From: Effusibacillus consociatus | GTDB lineage: Bacteria; Bacillota; Bacilli; Tumebacillales; Effusibacillaceae | NCBI RefSeq assembly: GCF_042652925.1 | Contig: NZ_JBHSHC010000132.1 | Coordinates: 1 to 64,000 of the forward strand | DNA length: 64,000 nucleotides | Direction of reading: 5' to 3' | Shown here: one piece after another, positions 32,974 to 42,708 of the stretch | Layout of the letters: every line of letters starts with the position of its first letter | How positions within the stretch are numbered: position 1 is the first letter of the stretch | Program-made: the position numbers and the translations under genes | The notes under the pieces: generated by a model | The model's database searches: none | Seen by the model: the letters and a program-made list of their open reading frames with translations, nothing else | What the model was told of the DNA's origin: nothing

Positions 32974-33372
32974 TTAGAGGTTCGTCGGAGGCGGTGGTGG
33001 GGGTGGCGGAGGATTGTAGGAGTAGGTGGAAGTGGGAGCGGAACTGGAGCCGGAACCAGTGGGAACTGAGGAGGTAGAAAAATCGATTCCCCCCGCCGTA
33101 TGCAGTCCAACTAGCCGTTCCACGCGAATTCGTCCATCAACTTGCGAAACGGAACGCAGGTGCGTCCATCGATGATTTGGGGCTCCACGTCAAAATGAAC
33201 CTGCTGCCCATTCAACAAGATGCGGAATGTGTTTTGCAGTTTCGACCGCCGAAGCAGCCATCGCAGTAAAATTCGGCAGCGCATCTCCTTTCTTGCCAAT
33301 GTTTGTCCAGCATCCGACTCCCGCAGCAAATACCAGAGCCTGCAGTGAAAGCAGTACCCCTTTTTTCAACAT
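32974..33372 (-). pseudogene. Copper-amine-oxidase-domain secreted protein, frameshifted twice
   Basis: Three frames in turn give a signal peptide (MLKKGVLLSLQALVFAAGVG, with GGGGAG upstream of its ATG), then one stalk repeat (ILLNGQQVHFDVEPQIIDGR, RTCVPFRKLMDEFAWNG), then a Ser/Pro tail ending in eight prolines and TNL. Each frame is open only where its part is plausible, so the gene has two small indels. It resembles the stalk domain of the intact gene at 3471-4421. Confidence 0.65.
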
Positions 33373-33536
33373 CCGTATTTCTCCCCTTACTACATCGATA
33401 GATGAATATCCGTCAGCAAATGGAAAAATCCTCTTTTGCATTTACAGCAATATCATATTCCGAAACTCCGTATAAGACAAGCAAATTTTTCCTCACTTTC
33501 TTCACATTCCCGTAGCACCGTTCCATATTGTTGTTA

Positions 33537-33545
33537 TGGTATAAT
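33537..33545 (+). promoter_or_regulatory. Extended -10 promoter of the polymerase operon
   Basis: TGGTATAAT at 35-43 bases before the GTG start; no good -35 hexamer, as usual for extended -10 promoters. Confidence 0.55.
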
Positions 33546-33579
33546 CGGACAGGGAATGAATCGGAAGGAGAATTATTCA

Positions 33580-34791
33580 GTGAAAATTGAACGGTTGAAG
33601 TATTGGAGTCTTGTCGCACTCGCTTTTTTCCCAATCGTGGATTTCCTTTTACGGAAAGTTCCTTTTCTCGGATCTGTCTGGGATGATCTGATCCTCGTCG
33701 GGCTTGCTGCCCTTGCGCTGGGACGTTATTTGGCTGGCGACAGATTCGAGCAGCTTCCTTATCACCGGATCTTAACAGGATTCATTCTGTTGGGGATTGC
33801 GTATCTGGCGATCGGGCTCAGCACTTTTACAATTGACCTTGAAGGTTTTCGGGCGATTTATACCTATTCGTTCTATGCCTTCATTCTTCCATTCCTGATC
33901 GACAAGGATCTGGCGGGAAAACTGATTCGCTATTCTTTATATGCAGGGTTGATTATCGGACTCCATGGGGTCTACCAATATATCACAAAAGCTCCTATGC
34001 CGCCCGGTTGGGTGGATGCGACTGAAACTGTCCGGACGCGTGCCTATTCTATTTTCGGCAGCCCCAATATCATGGGCAGTTATATGATCATGATGTTCCC
34101 GATGGCAGCCGGAATGGCTTGGGCATCCCGTTCGACCAAGGAGCGCTTGTTCTTTGGATTCGTTGCTTTCATTACACTCGCTGCTCTCCTCTTTACTTTT
34201 ACGCGGGGCGCCTGGTTGGCACTGTTTGTCGCGCTTACGGTAACAGCAGCTCTGTTTAATCGTCGTCTGTTGATCTTGATCCTCATCGGGGCGGTGGCAG
34301 CTCTGTTGATCCCGCAGATCCAGGACCGGATTTTCAATTTATTCGATCCTTTGTACTGGCAGAAAGCCGCCCGGGACGGACGAATCGCGCGCTGGTTAAC
34401 GGCGTATGACGCGATGCGGTACAACCCTTTTTTTGGTGCGGGCATGGGACATTTCGGCGGGGCGGTTGCAGCCCGTCACTTTGACATTCGATATGTCGAT
34501 AACTATTACATGAAAACGTTAGCCGAGATGGGTCTCCTGGGCCTGTCGGTGATGTTGGCGTTATTTGGCACGGTGATCCGTAATTTGTACACGCGGATTT
34601 TCAAACCGTTGCAAGCACGTCAGGAGTGGCCGCTTCTGCTTGGAATGTTTACTTCCGTTCTGGCAGTCCTTGTCCAAAATGCGGTGGAGAACGTATTTGA
34701 AGTCCCGGCGATGAACTTCCTGTTCTGGTTCATTGTCAGCTTGACTGTGATTCTCACCGGTTCTTCCGAGAAGGAGGCCAGCCAGAAATGA
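33580..34791 (+). CDS. O-antigen ligase/polymerase-family membrane protein
   Basis: A 403-residue integral membrane protein with about 11 helices and the Wzy_C-type region: YSIFGSPNIMGSYMIMMFPM, TFTRGAWLALFVAL, and the large outer loop FFGAGMGHFGG..DNYYMKTLAEMGLLGL with the conserved N-x-Y. It should polymerise or ligate a surface glycan outside the membrane. GTG 33580 is chosen because GGAAGGAG stands nine bases upstream. First gene of a three-gene operon (ATGA overlap with the next). Confidence 0.85.
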   Translation: MKIERLKYWSLVALAFFPIVDFLLRKVPFLGSVWDDLILVGLAALALGRYLAGDRFEQLPYHRILTGFILLGIAYLAIGLSTFTIDLEGFRAIYTYSFYAFILPFLIDKDLAGKLIRYSLYAGLIIGLHGVYQYITKAPMPPGWVDATETVRTRAYSIFGSPNIMGSYMIMMFPMAAGMAWASRSTKERLFFGFVAFITLAALLFTFTRGAWLALFVALTVTAALFNRRLLILILIGAVAALLIPQIQDRIFNLFDPLYWQKAARDGRIARWLTAYDAMRYNPFFGAGMGHFGGAVAARHFDIRYVDNYYMKTLAEMGLLGLSVMLALFGTVIRNLYTRIFKPLQARQEWPLLLGMFTSVLAVLVQNAVENVFEVPAMNFLFWFIVSLTVILTGSSEKEASQK

Positions 34792-36323
34792 AAAAGACCG
34801 TGTTCACAGCTCTCTATGCCGTTTTTCTAGTGGCGTTTTATCAACTGATTGTGACTCCTTTGCTGCTTGATTTGTCCTACATCGGACTGGCGATTCTGAT
34901 TGCAGGGACGGCGCTCGCATTCTTTGCGGTTCCGCGTCCTTGGCGCCGGACGTTTTCTTTGCTGTCGATTTTGATTCTTCTGGTCAGTTACGGTTTGATG
35001 CATATTTTCGCAGACTATCTGATCTGGAAGCTCATTAATCTTCCGGTTATGTTCCTCCTTCTGGGATGGATTGCTTCATCGTATGCGGGCATAACATGGC
35101 GCAGTACACTAACGGTTTTTACGGCTGTTACAGTTCTGCTGTCTGTGGTTCCTCTCCCGGAAATGGCTTTTTACGGCAAGCTGCGGATTGAGCATGAAAC
35201 AGAAGCGTTGGACCTCCGTCCCATTTTTCCGGTCTATCCGTTGGTCAACCAGGGCTCTACTCTCTATACACTCGGCGATTTCCGTAAATTAACCGACCAG
35301 GAGATCAAGGAAGCCCAGATCGATCCCAAAGAAAGACCGCCGCTGGTATCGGCCGAGAAACAGAGACAGCAGCTCGAAAATGTGGATGTACTGCGCTTCC
35401 TTCCAACCGAGGGGTACGAAAAACAACTGGTGTCGAAAGAGGAGATGTCCTCCCTTCCCTTTCCATCATTCGGTTTAGCGGGTTTTCCATACTATGCTTC
35501 CAGCTGGACGATCGAAAATGGGGCCGTCAAGCAGCACTTTACCCAAGCGGATTCACCCCAGACGGTGCTGACCAGTTTCCTTGATCCGTTGACCGTTACG
35601 ATTGCGATGGATGATCGCGCGAATCGGTCAGTAGACACTTCGCGAAAAAATTGGGAAAACACTTTCGGTCGAGAGGCCCGTCCGCAGTACCCGGGTGCGA
35701 CGTTGATCGGCAAAGGCAAGTTTCTTCCTGACGGAAGCACCCAACTGCTGCTTCTGGGGAACAATGAAATCCGTTTGATAAACGAAGCTTCGCCAACCGA
35801 TTCTCCAATTGCCACATACAAAGGCAGCTGGGAACAGCCTATTGCCCGAAATCTGGTCATCGGCGATATCGATGGCGACGGACTGGATGAAGTGATGGTG
35901 AACTCGACACCCGCCAAGATCCTGAAACTGAATCGGGATCGGAACTTTGAGCAGATCTGGGAAAGCGGCAAGAGATCCTTCCGATTCGAGTTTGTTACCA
36001 AACAAGAAGGAACGAATCAACCTCTGATTGTCACGCAGGACCCGAGTTTGATTCGCGATCAGGAAACCCGTTACCTTACCGGGTATACATGGCAGAATGG
36101 CGAACTGCGGCGTGAGTGGCGAGTATTCAAATCCAGTCTGCTGTTCCCTTTCCCCGTTTCGGATGATACGTGGGTAAGCGGGTCCTACGGGCGACCCCGG
36201 ATTATTGTGCTAAAGCCGATGGACATGTCGGTGCCGGCAATTCTTACGGGCATTTATGCAGCATTGGTGCTTGCGGGTTATGGCTGCCAAATTGTACAAA
36301 GGAGGGAACGCCGCAATGCGTAA
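34788..36323 (+). CDS. Membrane protein with FG-GAP-like extracytoplasmic domain
   Basis: A 511-residue protein: five or six N-terminal helices (residues 1-125), then an extracytoplasmic region of about 350 residues, and a final helix near 488-505. The outer part contains a calcium-loop-like IGDIDGDGLDEVMVNS typical of FG-GAP/VCBS beta-propeller repeats, plus similar weaker repeats (ILKLNRDRNFEQIWESG). I do not recognise a named family. It overlaps the polymerase gene by ATGA and the lipoprotein gene by 8 bases, so it is likely part of the same glycan machinery. Confidence 0.7.
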   Translation: MKKTVFTALYAVFLVAFYQLIVTPLLLDLSYIGLAILIAGTALAFFAVPRPWRRTFSLLSILILLVSYGLMHIFADYLIWKLINLPVMFLLLGWIASSYAGITWRSTLTVFTAVTVLLSVVPLPEMAFYGKLRIEHETEALDLRPIFPVYPLVNQGSTLYTLGDFRKLTDQEIKEAQIDPKERPPLVSAEKQRQQLENVDVLRFLPTEGYEKQLVSKEEMSSLPFPSFGLAGFPYYASSWTIENGAVKQHFTQADSPQTVLTSFLDPLTVTIAMDDRANRSVDTSRKNWENTFGREARPQYPGATLIGKGKFLPDGSTQLLLLGNNEIRLINEASPTDSPIATYKGSWEQPIARNLVIGDIDGDGLDEVMVNSTPAKILKLNRDRNFEQIWESGKRSFRFEFVTKQEGTNQPLIVTQDPSLIRDQETRYLTGYTWQNGELRREWRVFKSSLLFPFPVSDDTWVSGSYGRPRIIVLKPMDMSVPAILTGIYAALVLAGYGCQIVQRRERRNA

Positions 36324-37086
36324 CATTCGAGTTCCATTTCGGTTGAAGCAAAAGCTGCTGCGGACGGCTGTTCTCACCCTGTCGCTTGCCCTGCTGCTAG
36401 GTGGATGCGGCCCGCTGATCACCGCACCGGATTCAAGAGATATTCCAATCGAGAAGAAAGAAAAGAAACTGGACGAGAACGGTTGGAGAACCATTCTCGA
36501 AGCGGTTCGGGTGAGCAAATCGATCACAAACTTTAGCGTGCAGGCAGATCTGAGAACAAGAGAGCAGAATAAATACCACGAATCGAGGGTCTTCGGCCAT
36601 GTGGTGCTCCCTGATAAAATCGTAATGTCCCAGAGTGTGGACGGCAGGTCGTACTACGTTTACCAGGATGAAAATATCACCTACTACCGGAAAGAGGATG
36701 TCTGGCGGCCGGTTGAACGCATCCGGCTGCCCGACACTTGGGGTTCGTTGGAACGCTTGAGCAATGCGCAATTGTCCAAAGTATACCGTCAGAAGGACAT
36801 CTCGATGCTCACCCCCAACGATACGGAAGTCTATGAATTCGAGGCGGACGCAGTGGCGGTTGCGGGTCTGCCCGCTCCACAGGGAAAATCGATCCCCAGC
36901 CGGTATACCATCTATATCGATAAGAAGGATCGATTTATCAGACAGATTGATATTGTCTCGACAAGCGCGGTTGATGATGTGGGCACATTGTTCTCGGAGG
37001 CTGCCATCAAATTTTTCGATATCGGCACCACGAAAGTGGAAATGCCGGCGGCACTGGAAAAGCATTTGAAAGAACAAAAGCGCTAA
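36316..37086 (+). CDS. Lipoprotein, LolA-like fold
   Basis: A 256-residue lipoprotein: basic N-terminus, hydrophobic stretch and lipobox LLGGC (Cys about residue 35). The mature part has a LolA/LppX-like pattern (VSKSITNFSVQADLRTREQN, YYVYQDENITYYRKED, YTIYIDKKDRFIRQIDI), a half-barrel that may bind a lipid or lipid-linked glycan. AAAGGAGGG precedes the ATG and the start overlaps the upstream stop. Role in the polysaccharide operon is inferred from position only. Confidence 0.72.
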   Translation: MRNIRVPFRLKQKLLRTAVLTLSLALLLGGCGPLITAPDSRDIPIEKKEKKLDENGWRTILEAVRVSKSITNFSVQADLRTREQNKYHESRVFGHVVLPDKIVMSQSVDGRSYYVYQDENITYYRKEDVWRPVERIRLPDTWGSLERLSNAQLSKVYRQKDISMLTPNDTEVYEFEADAVAVAGLPAPQGKSIPSRYTIYIDKKDRFIRQIDIVSTSAVDDVGTLFSEAAIKFFDIGTTKVEMPAALEKHLKEQKR

Positions 37087-37096
37087 CTTGGATGCA

Positions 37097-37129
37097 GGAC
37101 TCGCTCTTATACGGGCGGGCCCTTTTTTT
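37097..37129 (+). terminator. Terminator of the polymerase operon
   Basis: GGACTCGCTC pairs with GGGCGGGCCC (with G-U pairs) around TTATAC, then seven T. Confidence 0.85.
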
Positions 37130-37299
37130 GTGCAATTTCGACAAATTTTCTCACTCGACCCCGATATAGGCAGGACATCCTTCGTAATATGTAGAAGATA
37201 AAATAAAACGAGATTTGTAACTTAAACCACAATTGACTCAGAAGTCCAGTTTTTGACTGCCAGATCACAGCTGATCCTTGTCCGTGTGGAGGTATAGAC

Positions 37300-38373
37300 T
37301 TGAACCCGCAAATGAAATCATCCAGGCGTCCCTCGGAATTACAGGTACAAGAGAGCGAGCAATATCAGTCGTTATTTCAATACCATCCGGATGCAATCTT
37401 TTCTTTGGACCTGACCGGAAATTTTCAAAGCATCAACCCAGCTACAGAAACAATTACGGGGTTTACGAGGGAAGAACTGCTTAACAAATTTTTCGCGCCC
37501 TTTATTGTTCCGGAAGATCGGGAACGGGCGCTTTTTCACTTTCAAAAATTAGTGGAAGGCGAACCGCAGAACATGGAAGTGGCCATCACTCATAAGTCCG
37601 GGCGCTTAATCGACGTGAATGTAATTGGGGTTCCTATTATCGTTAACGAGAAAATGGTCGGAGTCTTTGGAATCATGAAAGACATCACCGAACGGAAACG
37701 AACCGAAGAACTTCTGCGAAAATCGGATAAGCTCTCTGCGCTCGGTCAGTTGGCCGCCGGAGTGGCCCATGAAATTCGAAACCCGTTAACCGCTCTCAAA
37801 GGATTTATCCAACTGCTGCAGTCAGGAACTTACAAGGAAGAGTATTCTGCGATTATGCTGTCCGAACTGGAACGGATCGAATTGATTGTAGATGAGTTTT
37901 TGGTTTTGGCGAAACCTCAGGTGTCCAACTATCAACCACACGACATACGCATTCTGCTGAACAATATCATTGCACTGCTCGATACTCAGGCCATTCTCAG
38001 CAATGTCCAGATTTTGACCGAATTCGAATCCGATCTGCCATTGGTGAAATGCGAAGATAACCAAATCAAACAGGTGTTTATCAATATTCTCAAAAACGCC
38101 ATTGAAGCGATGCCCGATGGCGGAAAGATCGTGATTGAAATGAGGACACATGGCGTCAACCGGATTTTGATTCGTTTCATCGATGAAGGGCACGGAATTC
38201 CCCCGGAGAGAATCCCCAAGTTGGGCGAGCCTTTTTATACCACAAAGGAAAAAGGAACCGGCTTGGGATTGATGGTAACTTATAAGATTATCGAAAATCA
38301 CCACGGAAGCATCTCCATAGAAAGCGAAATCAACCAAGGAACAATCGTAAACGTGTTTTTGCCTGTGAACTAA
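37300..38373 (+). CDS. Soluble PAS-domain sensor histidine kinase
   Basis: A 357-residue cytoplasmic kinase without membrane helices. One PAS domain (about 18-135: YHPDAIFSLDLTGNFQSINP) is followed by the HisKA phosphoacceptor in GVAHEIRNPLTALKGF (His about 158) and a HATPase domain with the N box (NILKNAIEAM), G1 (DEGHGIP) and GTGLGL. It resembles sporulation-initiating kinases of the KinA/KinE type; no response regulator is adjacent, which fits an orphan phosphorelay kinase. TTG 37300 has GGAGGT six bases upstream; ATG 37312 is an alternative. Confidence 0.88.
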   Translation: MNPQMKSSRRPSELQVQESEQYQSLFQYHPDAIFSLDLTGNFQSINPATETITGFTREELLNKFFAPFIVPEDRERALFHFQKLVEGEPQNMEVAITHKSGRLIDVNVIGVPIIVNEKMVGVFGIMKDITERKRTEELLRKSDKLSALGQLAAGVAHEIRNPLTALKGFIQLLQSGTYKEEYSAIMLSELERIELIVDEFLVLAKPQVSNYQPHDIRILLNNIIALLDTQAILSNVQILTEFESDLPLVKCEDNQIKQVFINILKNAIEAMPDGGKIVIEMRTHGVNRILIRFIDEGHGIPPERIPKLGEPFYTTKEKGTGLGLMVTYKIIENHHGSISIESEINQGTIVNVFLPVN

Positions 38374-38377
38374 GACC

Positions 38378-38401
38378 GTCAGAGCCGACTCATGGCCTGA
38401 C
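38378..38401 (+). terminator. Terminator after the histidine kinase
   Basis: GTCAGAGCC-GACTCAT-GGCCTGAC (one mismatch) followed by TTTTCTTTTTT. Confidence 0.8.
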
Positions 38402-38503
38402 TTTTCTTTTTTCCTTCTAGAAGATTTTACTAGACTGCTTGTAGGATTTTGGGTGGATGTGTCGAATTCCTATAATCAGGAAACTCTGGGAGGGTATATA
38501 CAA

Positions 38504-40801
38504 TTGAACATGTCCAAAAAAACTCGTTTGCACCAACTCTCGCTGAGAGCCCTCGCTGGGACTTTAGCGATGCTGCATGCGGCCCCTTTACCGACCGGTA
38601 TGGCCGCTGAGTCAACGACACGATTCGCGGATGTTCCACCCGGTTTTTACGCCGAATCAGCAATCGCCGCACTCGCTGCACAAGGAATTGTATCAGGCAG
38701 AAGTAGAACGACCTTTGCCCCCAACGACAATATCACCCGTGCAGAATTCGCAATTCTGTTAGTGAAAGCGATGAAACTTCCGCTTGTCTCCGAGGGGCCG
38801 CCCGCATTTCGAGATGTACCGACAAATCACTACGCCTATCGATTTATTCAGACCGCGTATCAGAACAACCTCATTGCAGGAACTGCTCCTGGTCAGTTCT
38901 CTCCCAACGATGTGATAGCACGCCAAGACATGGCAACAATGATCGCAAGAGCATTAAAAACTTCGGACGTTCCTGACACGATCGTACAAACTTCACTTCC
39001 TTTTTCCGATCTCAATCGGATTTCACTATATGCAAAAAAACCGGTTGCCGCTTCCAAGTATCTTGATGTTGTGGCCGGGTTTCCAGATCAGACGTTTAAA
39101 CCTCTGAATCCGGCATCCCGGGCAGCCGCTTCGATCATGATCTACAAAATGATCAATGTTCCGGGTGAGAAACTTCAAGAGCTGAAAGAAATGACGAATC
39201 CAACCGTCAAATCAATCGAGATCGCACCGAACCCCATTGCAATTCTCAAGGGACAGTCACAGCAGCTGACCGCCAAAACCTATGATCGAAACGGGCAGCT
39301 CCTAAGCAGAAAAACAGTCTCATGGAGCATTAGTGGCGATATCGGTACCCTTGAAGGCACCGTGTTTACCGCCACAAAAGCAGGTTCCGGCGTTATAACC
39401 GCCACCATTCTGCAAGAAGGACAGTCTCCGGTCACGGCCAGCGCAAATGTAACAGTGGAAGAACCCAAACACCTTGCATTCACATCCGCTTCCTACGGCT
39501 CCTTTAAACCGACACACCCCGTAACTCTTACGGCCAAAGTGAACGATGAGAACGGGCAGCCGGTTCCAACAGACAACAACCGCAAGCTGACCCTGACCAT
39601 CAACGGCCCGGATGGACAATCCACCGTTGAAGCAACGACAGTGAACGGGGAAGCAAGCTTTACGGTCAATAAGACAAAAGCCGGAACATATACGGCAACC
39701 GTTTCAGGCCCGGGAACTGTTGCCAATGGTTCTGCCGCCTTCAAAGTCGTACCCGGCGATTTGGCGAAATTGAAATTGCTTGTTGCTCCATCCACGTTTA
39801 TCCGTGCAGCATCAACCGTGGAGTTAAAAAGCAGTGCATACGACCAGTGGGACAATGAAGTTCCTCCGGTGCCTGTCACCTTTAGCGTTAGCGATTCAAG
39901 CCGGGGCACAATCGGTTCGACCAACAACCCGGCAATCGGCACATTTACGGCTGGAGGAACGAAAGGTCCGGTGACAATTACTGCCCAATACAACGGAAAA
40001 TCCATTTCGCAGGAAGTGACGATCTATGCGTCTGCCACCGATCTGGTCAGCGGCAAAGGCGATTGGATGATGTGGCGGGATTGGAAGAACTACCCTGTTC
40101 AGGATACGATTAAGCGGCTCAAGGATGCAAAAGTGACGCATGTATACCTTCTGACAACCACGACTCTGGACGGATTTTTCGGACAGGATTCGATGGATGA
40201 TTTCCTCCATCAAGCACATGCAGCTGGAATTGCGGTAATCGGTTGGGTGTATGCGGCAAACAAAAATCCTTATGCAGATGCCCAACAGACGATTGACACA
40301 CTGAATTATGCAACGCCGACCGGGCAGAAATTTGACGGATTGGCGGCCGATTTGGAAGAAAATCTGGACCAATGGCATCAAGAGGAGTATATAAAATCGG
40401 TCCGGAATGCGATGGGGCCCAACTACCCGATGATGGCGGTGGTGTACCCGGCTACATGGGGAAAAAGCCAGCCGTGGGCGGTCTATACAAAGTATTACGA
40501 CATTATGGCACCGATGCTGTACTGGCACTATAAAGAAAGACCCTACACCTACAAAGAAACCTATGAGGCGGTAGCTGCCGAGATGGCCAAGATGCGTGAA
40601 TTGACCCGTCAAGATATGCCGATTCATATGATTGGACAGTCTTACAATATGTTCACGACCTCGAATCAGAACCCGACCTGGGAAGAGATCCAGGCGGCCA
40701 TGCTGGCGGCAAAAGATCACGGGGCCATCGGCTATTCGACCTACCGCGGACGAACAGCCACGGCAGAAGGATGGGCGGAATTCGCCGTTTTCAAGTGGTA
40801 A
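38504..40801 (+). CDS. SLH-anchored protein with Ig-like modules and TIM-barrel-like domain
   Basis: A 765-residue exported protein. A signal sequence is followed by three SLH repeats at about 40-220 (FADVPPGFYAESAIAALAAQG, FRDVPTNHYAYRFIQTAYQN, FSDLNRISLYAKKPVAASK), then three beta-rich Ig-like modules (about 235-510: SIEIAPNPIAILKGQSQQLT, TAKVNDENGQPVPTDNN, VTFSVSDSSRGTIG). The last 250 residues look like a glycoside-hydrolase-type barrel (KVTHVYLLTTTT, GIAVIGWVYAAN, FDGLAADLEENL, YDIMAPMLYW); the acidic pair in AADLEE could be catalytic. TTG 38504 is chosen because GGAGGG stands nine bases upstream; ATG 38510 is the alternative. Confidence 0.82.
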   Translation: MNMSKKTRLHQLSLRALAGTLAMLHAAPLPTGMAAESTTRFADVPPGFYAESAIAALAAQGIVSGRSRTTFAPNDNITRAEFAILLVKAMKLPLVSEGPPAFRDVPTNHYAYRFIQTAYQNNLIAGTAPGQFSPNDVIARQDMATMIARALKTSDVPDTIVQTSLPFSDLNRISLYAKKPVAASKYLDVVAGFPDQTFKPLNPASRAAASIMIYKMINVPGEKLQELKEMTNPTVKSIEIAPNPIAILKGQSQQLTAKTYDRNGQLLSRKTVSWSISGDIGTLEGTVFTATKAGSGVITATILQEGQSPVTASANVTVEEPKHLAFTSASYGSFKPTHPVTLTAKVNDENGQPVPTDNNRKLTLTINGPDGQSTVEATTVNGEASFTVNKTKAGTYTATVSGPGTVANGSAAFKVVPGDLAKLKLLVAPSTFIRAASTVELKSSAYDQWDNEVPPVPVTFSVSDSSRGTIGSTNNPAIGTFTAGGTKGPVTITAQYNGKSISQEVTIYASATDLVSGKGDWMMWRDWKNYPVQDTIKRLKDAKVTHVYLLTTTTLDGFFGQDSMDDFLHQAHAAGIAVIGWVYAANKNPYADAQQTIDTLNYATPTGQKFDGLAADLEENLDQWHQEEYIKSVRNAMGPNYPMMAVVYPATWGKSQPWAVYTKYYDIMAPMLYWHYKERPYTYKETYEAVAAEMAKMRELTRQDMPIHMIGQSYNMFTTSNQNPTWEEIQAAMLAAKDHGAIGYSTYRGRTATAEGWAEFAVFKW

Positions 40802-40823
40802 GAAATTCTATTTTTCAAATACG

Positions 40824-40853
40824 AAACCCTTATTCGAACTCGAATAAGGGTTT
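40824..40853 (+). terminator. Terminator of the SLH/barrel gene
   Basis: AAACCCTTATTCG-AACT-CGAATAAGGGTTT followed by TTAAATT; perfect 13-bp stem. Confidence 0.9.
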
Positions 40854-40959
40854 TTAAATTGAGAAACTTCATTGTTATACAAGATTTTACATGTAAGAAA
40901 TTCCCTTCCGCAGTTCATCATGTTACAATAGAAGAATCAAGAGTGGATCGGGTGATGGT

Positions 40960-42708
40960 ATGTACAAACAGCATCTTTCAAACGAACTCCTCAAGAAGTG
41001 GCAATCCTGGTACATCGAGAACCTTGGCTCCGAAGAGCTGCCGGTAGTGTGTAAACTGTATGGTATTTGTCCCCCGGGCTTTCGCAGTCCGGAAAAAGTG
41101 CCGTATTTCGTGTTGCGATCCTACTTCCATAAAAAAGTATTCCCCACCACCCATGCCGACACTTCTGTGATCATCAACCAACTGCGGACAAGCTTTCCCA
41201 ATTTGGAAACTCAAATCGATTCCCTCCCCATTTCATGTACCGTTGCAGATGTTCAAGCTCTTGACAGGGAAATCTACCCTGGTGATCTTGCCATTGCACT
41301 ACTGCTGTCAGGCCGTAACGACCTGCAAAATTTGGCCCTGAAGATTATTGAGGAAAAACTCCCCTTTGAATCACAACCGGACAATCATCCTTCTCCCATT
41401 TCGGACAACACGGTTGATAAAGAAAACCGTCGCCTGACACGCTTGTTGGAGAATCTAAAAAAATCTTTTCAGAAGAAAGAAGAAAAATGGCGTAATGAAC
41501 TGTCAAAACTGCGTGATGAAAGAAACGCCCTGCAGAGGGTGGTACAACAACTCGGAAAGAAACATCAGAAGCAGGTGGCCCTTTTTCAACAAAAACTCCA
41601 AGATGAACAAGTGCTTCGGCAAGCCGCTCAAAGGCAAGTAAAGTTAATGGAACGAAATTATACCCGTTCCCAACAACAAATTCAAAAACTGGAGTTCCGA
41701 AACCTTCAATTATCGGAGATCAATGAGAGCCATCAAACCACGATCCAACAGTTAAAAGAGGAAGTTGCCAGGTTGCGCGACTTACTTTCCCCTGCTTCCG
41801 AAACGACAACAGAGTCTGATCTCAGAATGCACGTTGAGAATCCGACTCCCTTATCAGAACCTGACGCACTCAATTATCCGCCAGTGGTTCAAGGCATTCT
41901 CCACATTCCGATTCGTTCCAAGTTTGGATTCTTGAGGGCAGAACAGGAGATGGATTTGTATGTTTCAGAGAAAATTATCTACAGTATCGGAGCAGAAGAT
42001 GGGGATGAGCTCGAGGGGCATCTGGTGGGAGAGTATGCACCCGGACTTCCACAGTACAGATATTGTGTACTGCGTAAAGGTGTAGAACCTTCCAATCACC
42101 GGGAGTTGCTTGGAATCGTTGAGAATCGTTCCGGTTGGATTGGCGTTCGGGACTTGTATGACCAGGATCTGTTTATACCGCTTCATGCATATGAACTGCA
42201 AAATGTAACTGTTGGGGACGTGGTGACCCTTTTATTTGATGCTGGGCATCCACACAACAACCGGATTTTAACCGTTCATGAGCACTTCTCACCGGATGAA
42301 ACGGGCACGGGTCACCCCACCCGTCGGAAAGCCGGGAAGACCGATAGTTCGAAATCCGAGAATTCACGAGAAATGGAACAAATACTCCAGGGGATGCACA
42401 TTCTGATCTGCGGGGCCCAATCGAACATGGTGACACCATATGAAGAGGCGATTCGGTCACGGGGCGGATCGGTCCTCGTCTTAGAAAACCAGCCACGCTC
42501 CATGCAGCCATATGTTGCAAAAGCGGATATCATAATCTGCAACACGCATCAGATCAATCATCCTTTTTATTGGATGGTAAAGGAGGAATCTTCACGTCAA
42601 AAGAAACCGGTTCGCTACCCACTCTCAGGCGGCGTCTCATCCATTGTTCGCGAATTGGAAATGCATATAAAAAATGGCAGTGCAATCCTGGACAACACTC
42701 CCATGTAG
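40960..42708 (+). CDS. Coiled-coil protein with C-terminal DUF2325-like domain
   Basis: A 582-residue cytoplasmic protein of uncommon build. Residues 1-140 are a folded domain I do not recognise (VCKLYGICPPGFRSPEKVPY). Residues 150-290 form a long coiled coil rich in Gln, Lys and Glu. About 300-460 is beta-rich with IPIRSKFGFLRAE, resembling a small OB or cold-shock-like fold. The last 105 residues match the DUF2325 Rossmann-like pattern (MHILICGAQSNMVTPYEEAI, GGSVLVLENQ, KADIIICNTHQINHPFYWMV). DUF2325 proteins are of unknown function. It stands alone with GGTGATGGT before the ATG. Confidence 0.72.
   Translation: MYKQHLSNELLKKWQSWYIENLGSEELPVVCKLYGICPPGFRSPEKVPYFVLRSYFHKKVFPTTHADTSVIINQLRTSFPNLETQIDSLPISCTVADVQALDREIYPGDLAIALLLSGRNDLQNLALKIIEEKLPFESQPDNHPSPISDNTVDKENRRLTRLLENLKKSFQKKEEKWRNELSKLRDERNALQRVVQQLGKKHQKQVALFQQKLQDEQVLRQAAQRQVKLMERNYTRSQQQIQKLEFRNLQLSEINESHQTTIQQLKEEVARLRDLLSPASETTTESDLRMHVENPTPLSEPDALNYPPVVQGILHIPIRSKFGFLRAEQEMDLYVSEKIIYSIGAEDGDELEGHLVGEYAPGLPQYRYCVLRKGVEPSNHRELLGIVENRSGWIGVRDLYDQDLFIPLHAYELQNVTVGDVVTLLFDAGHPHNNRILTVHEHFSPDETGTGHPTRRKAGKTDSSKSENSREMEQILQGMHILICGAQSNMVTPYEEAIRSRGGSVLVLENQPRSMQPYVAKADIIICNTHQINHPFYWMVKEESSRQKKPVRYPLSGGVSSIVRELEMHIKNGSAILDNTPM

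Noticed and set aside
32910..33110. Pro-rich 66-codon minus-strand frame
   Set aside because: Out-of-frame reading of the tail of the frameshifted copper-amine-oxidase-domain gene.
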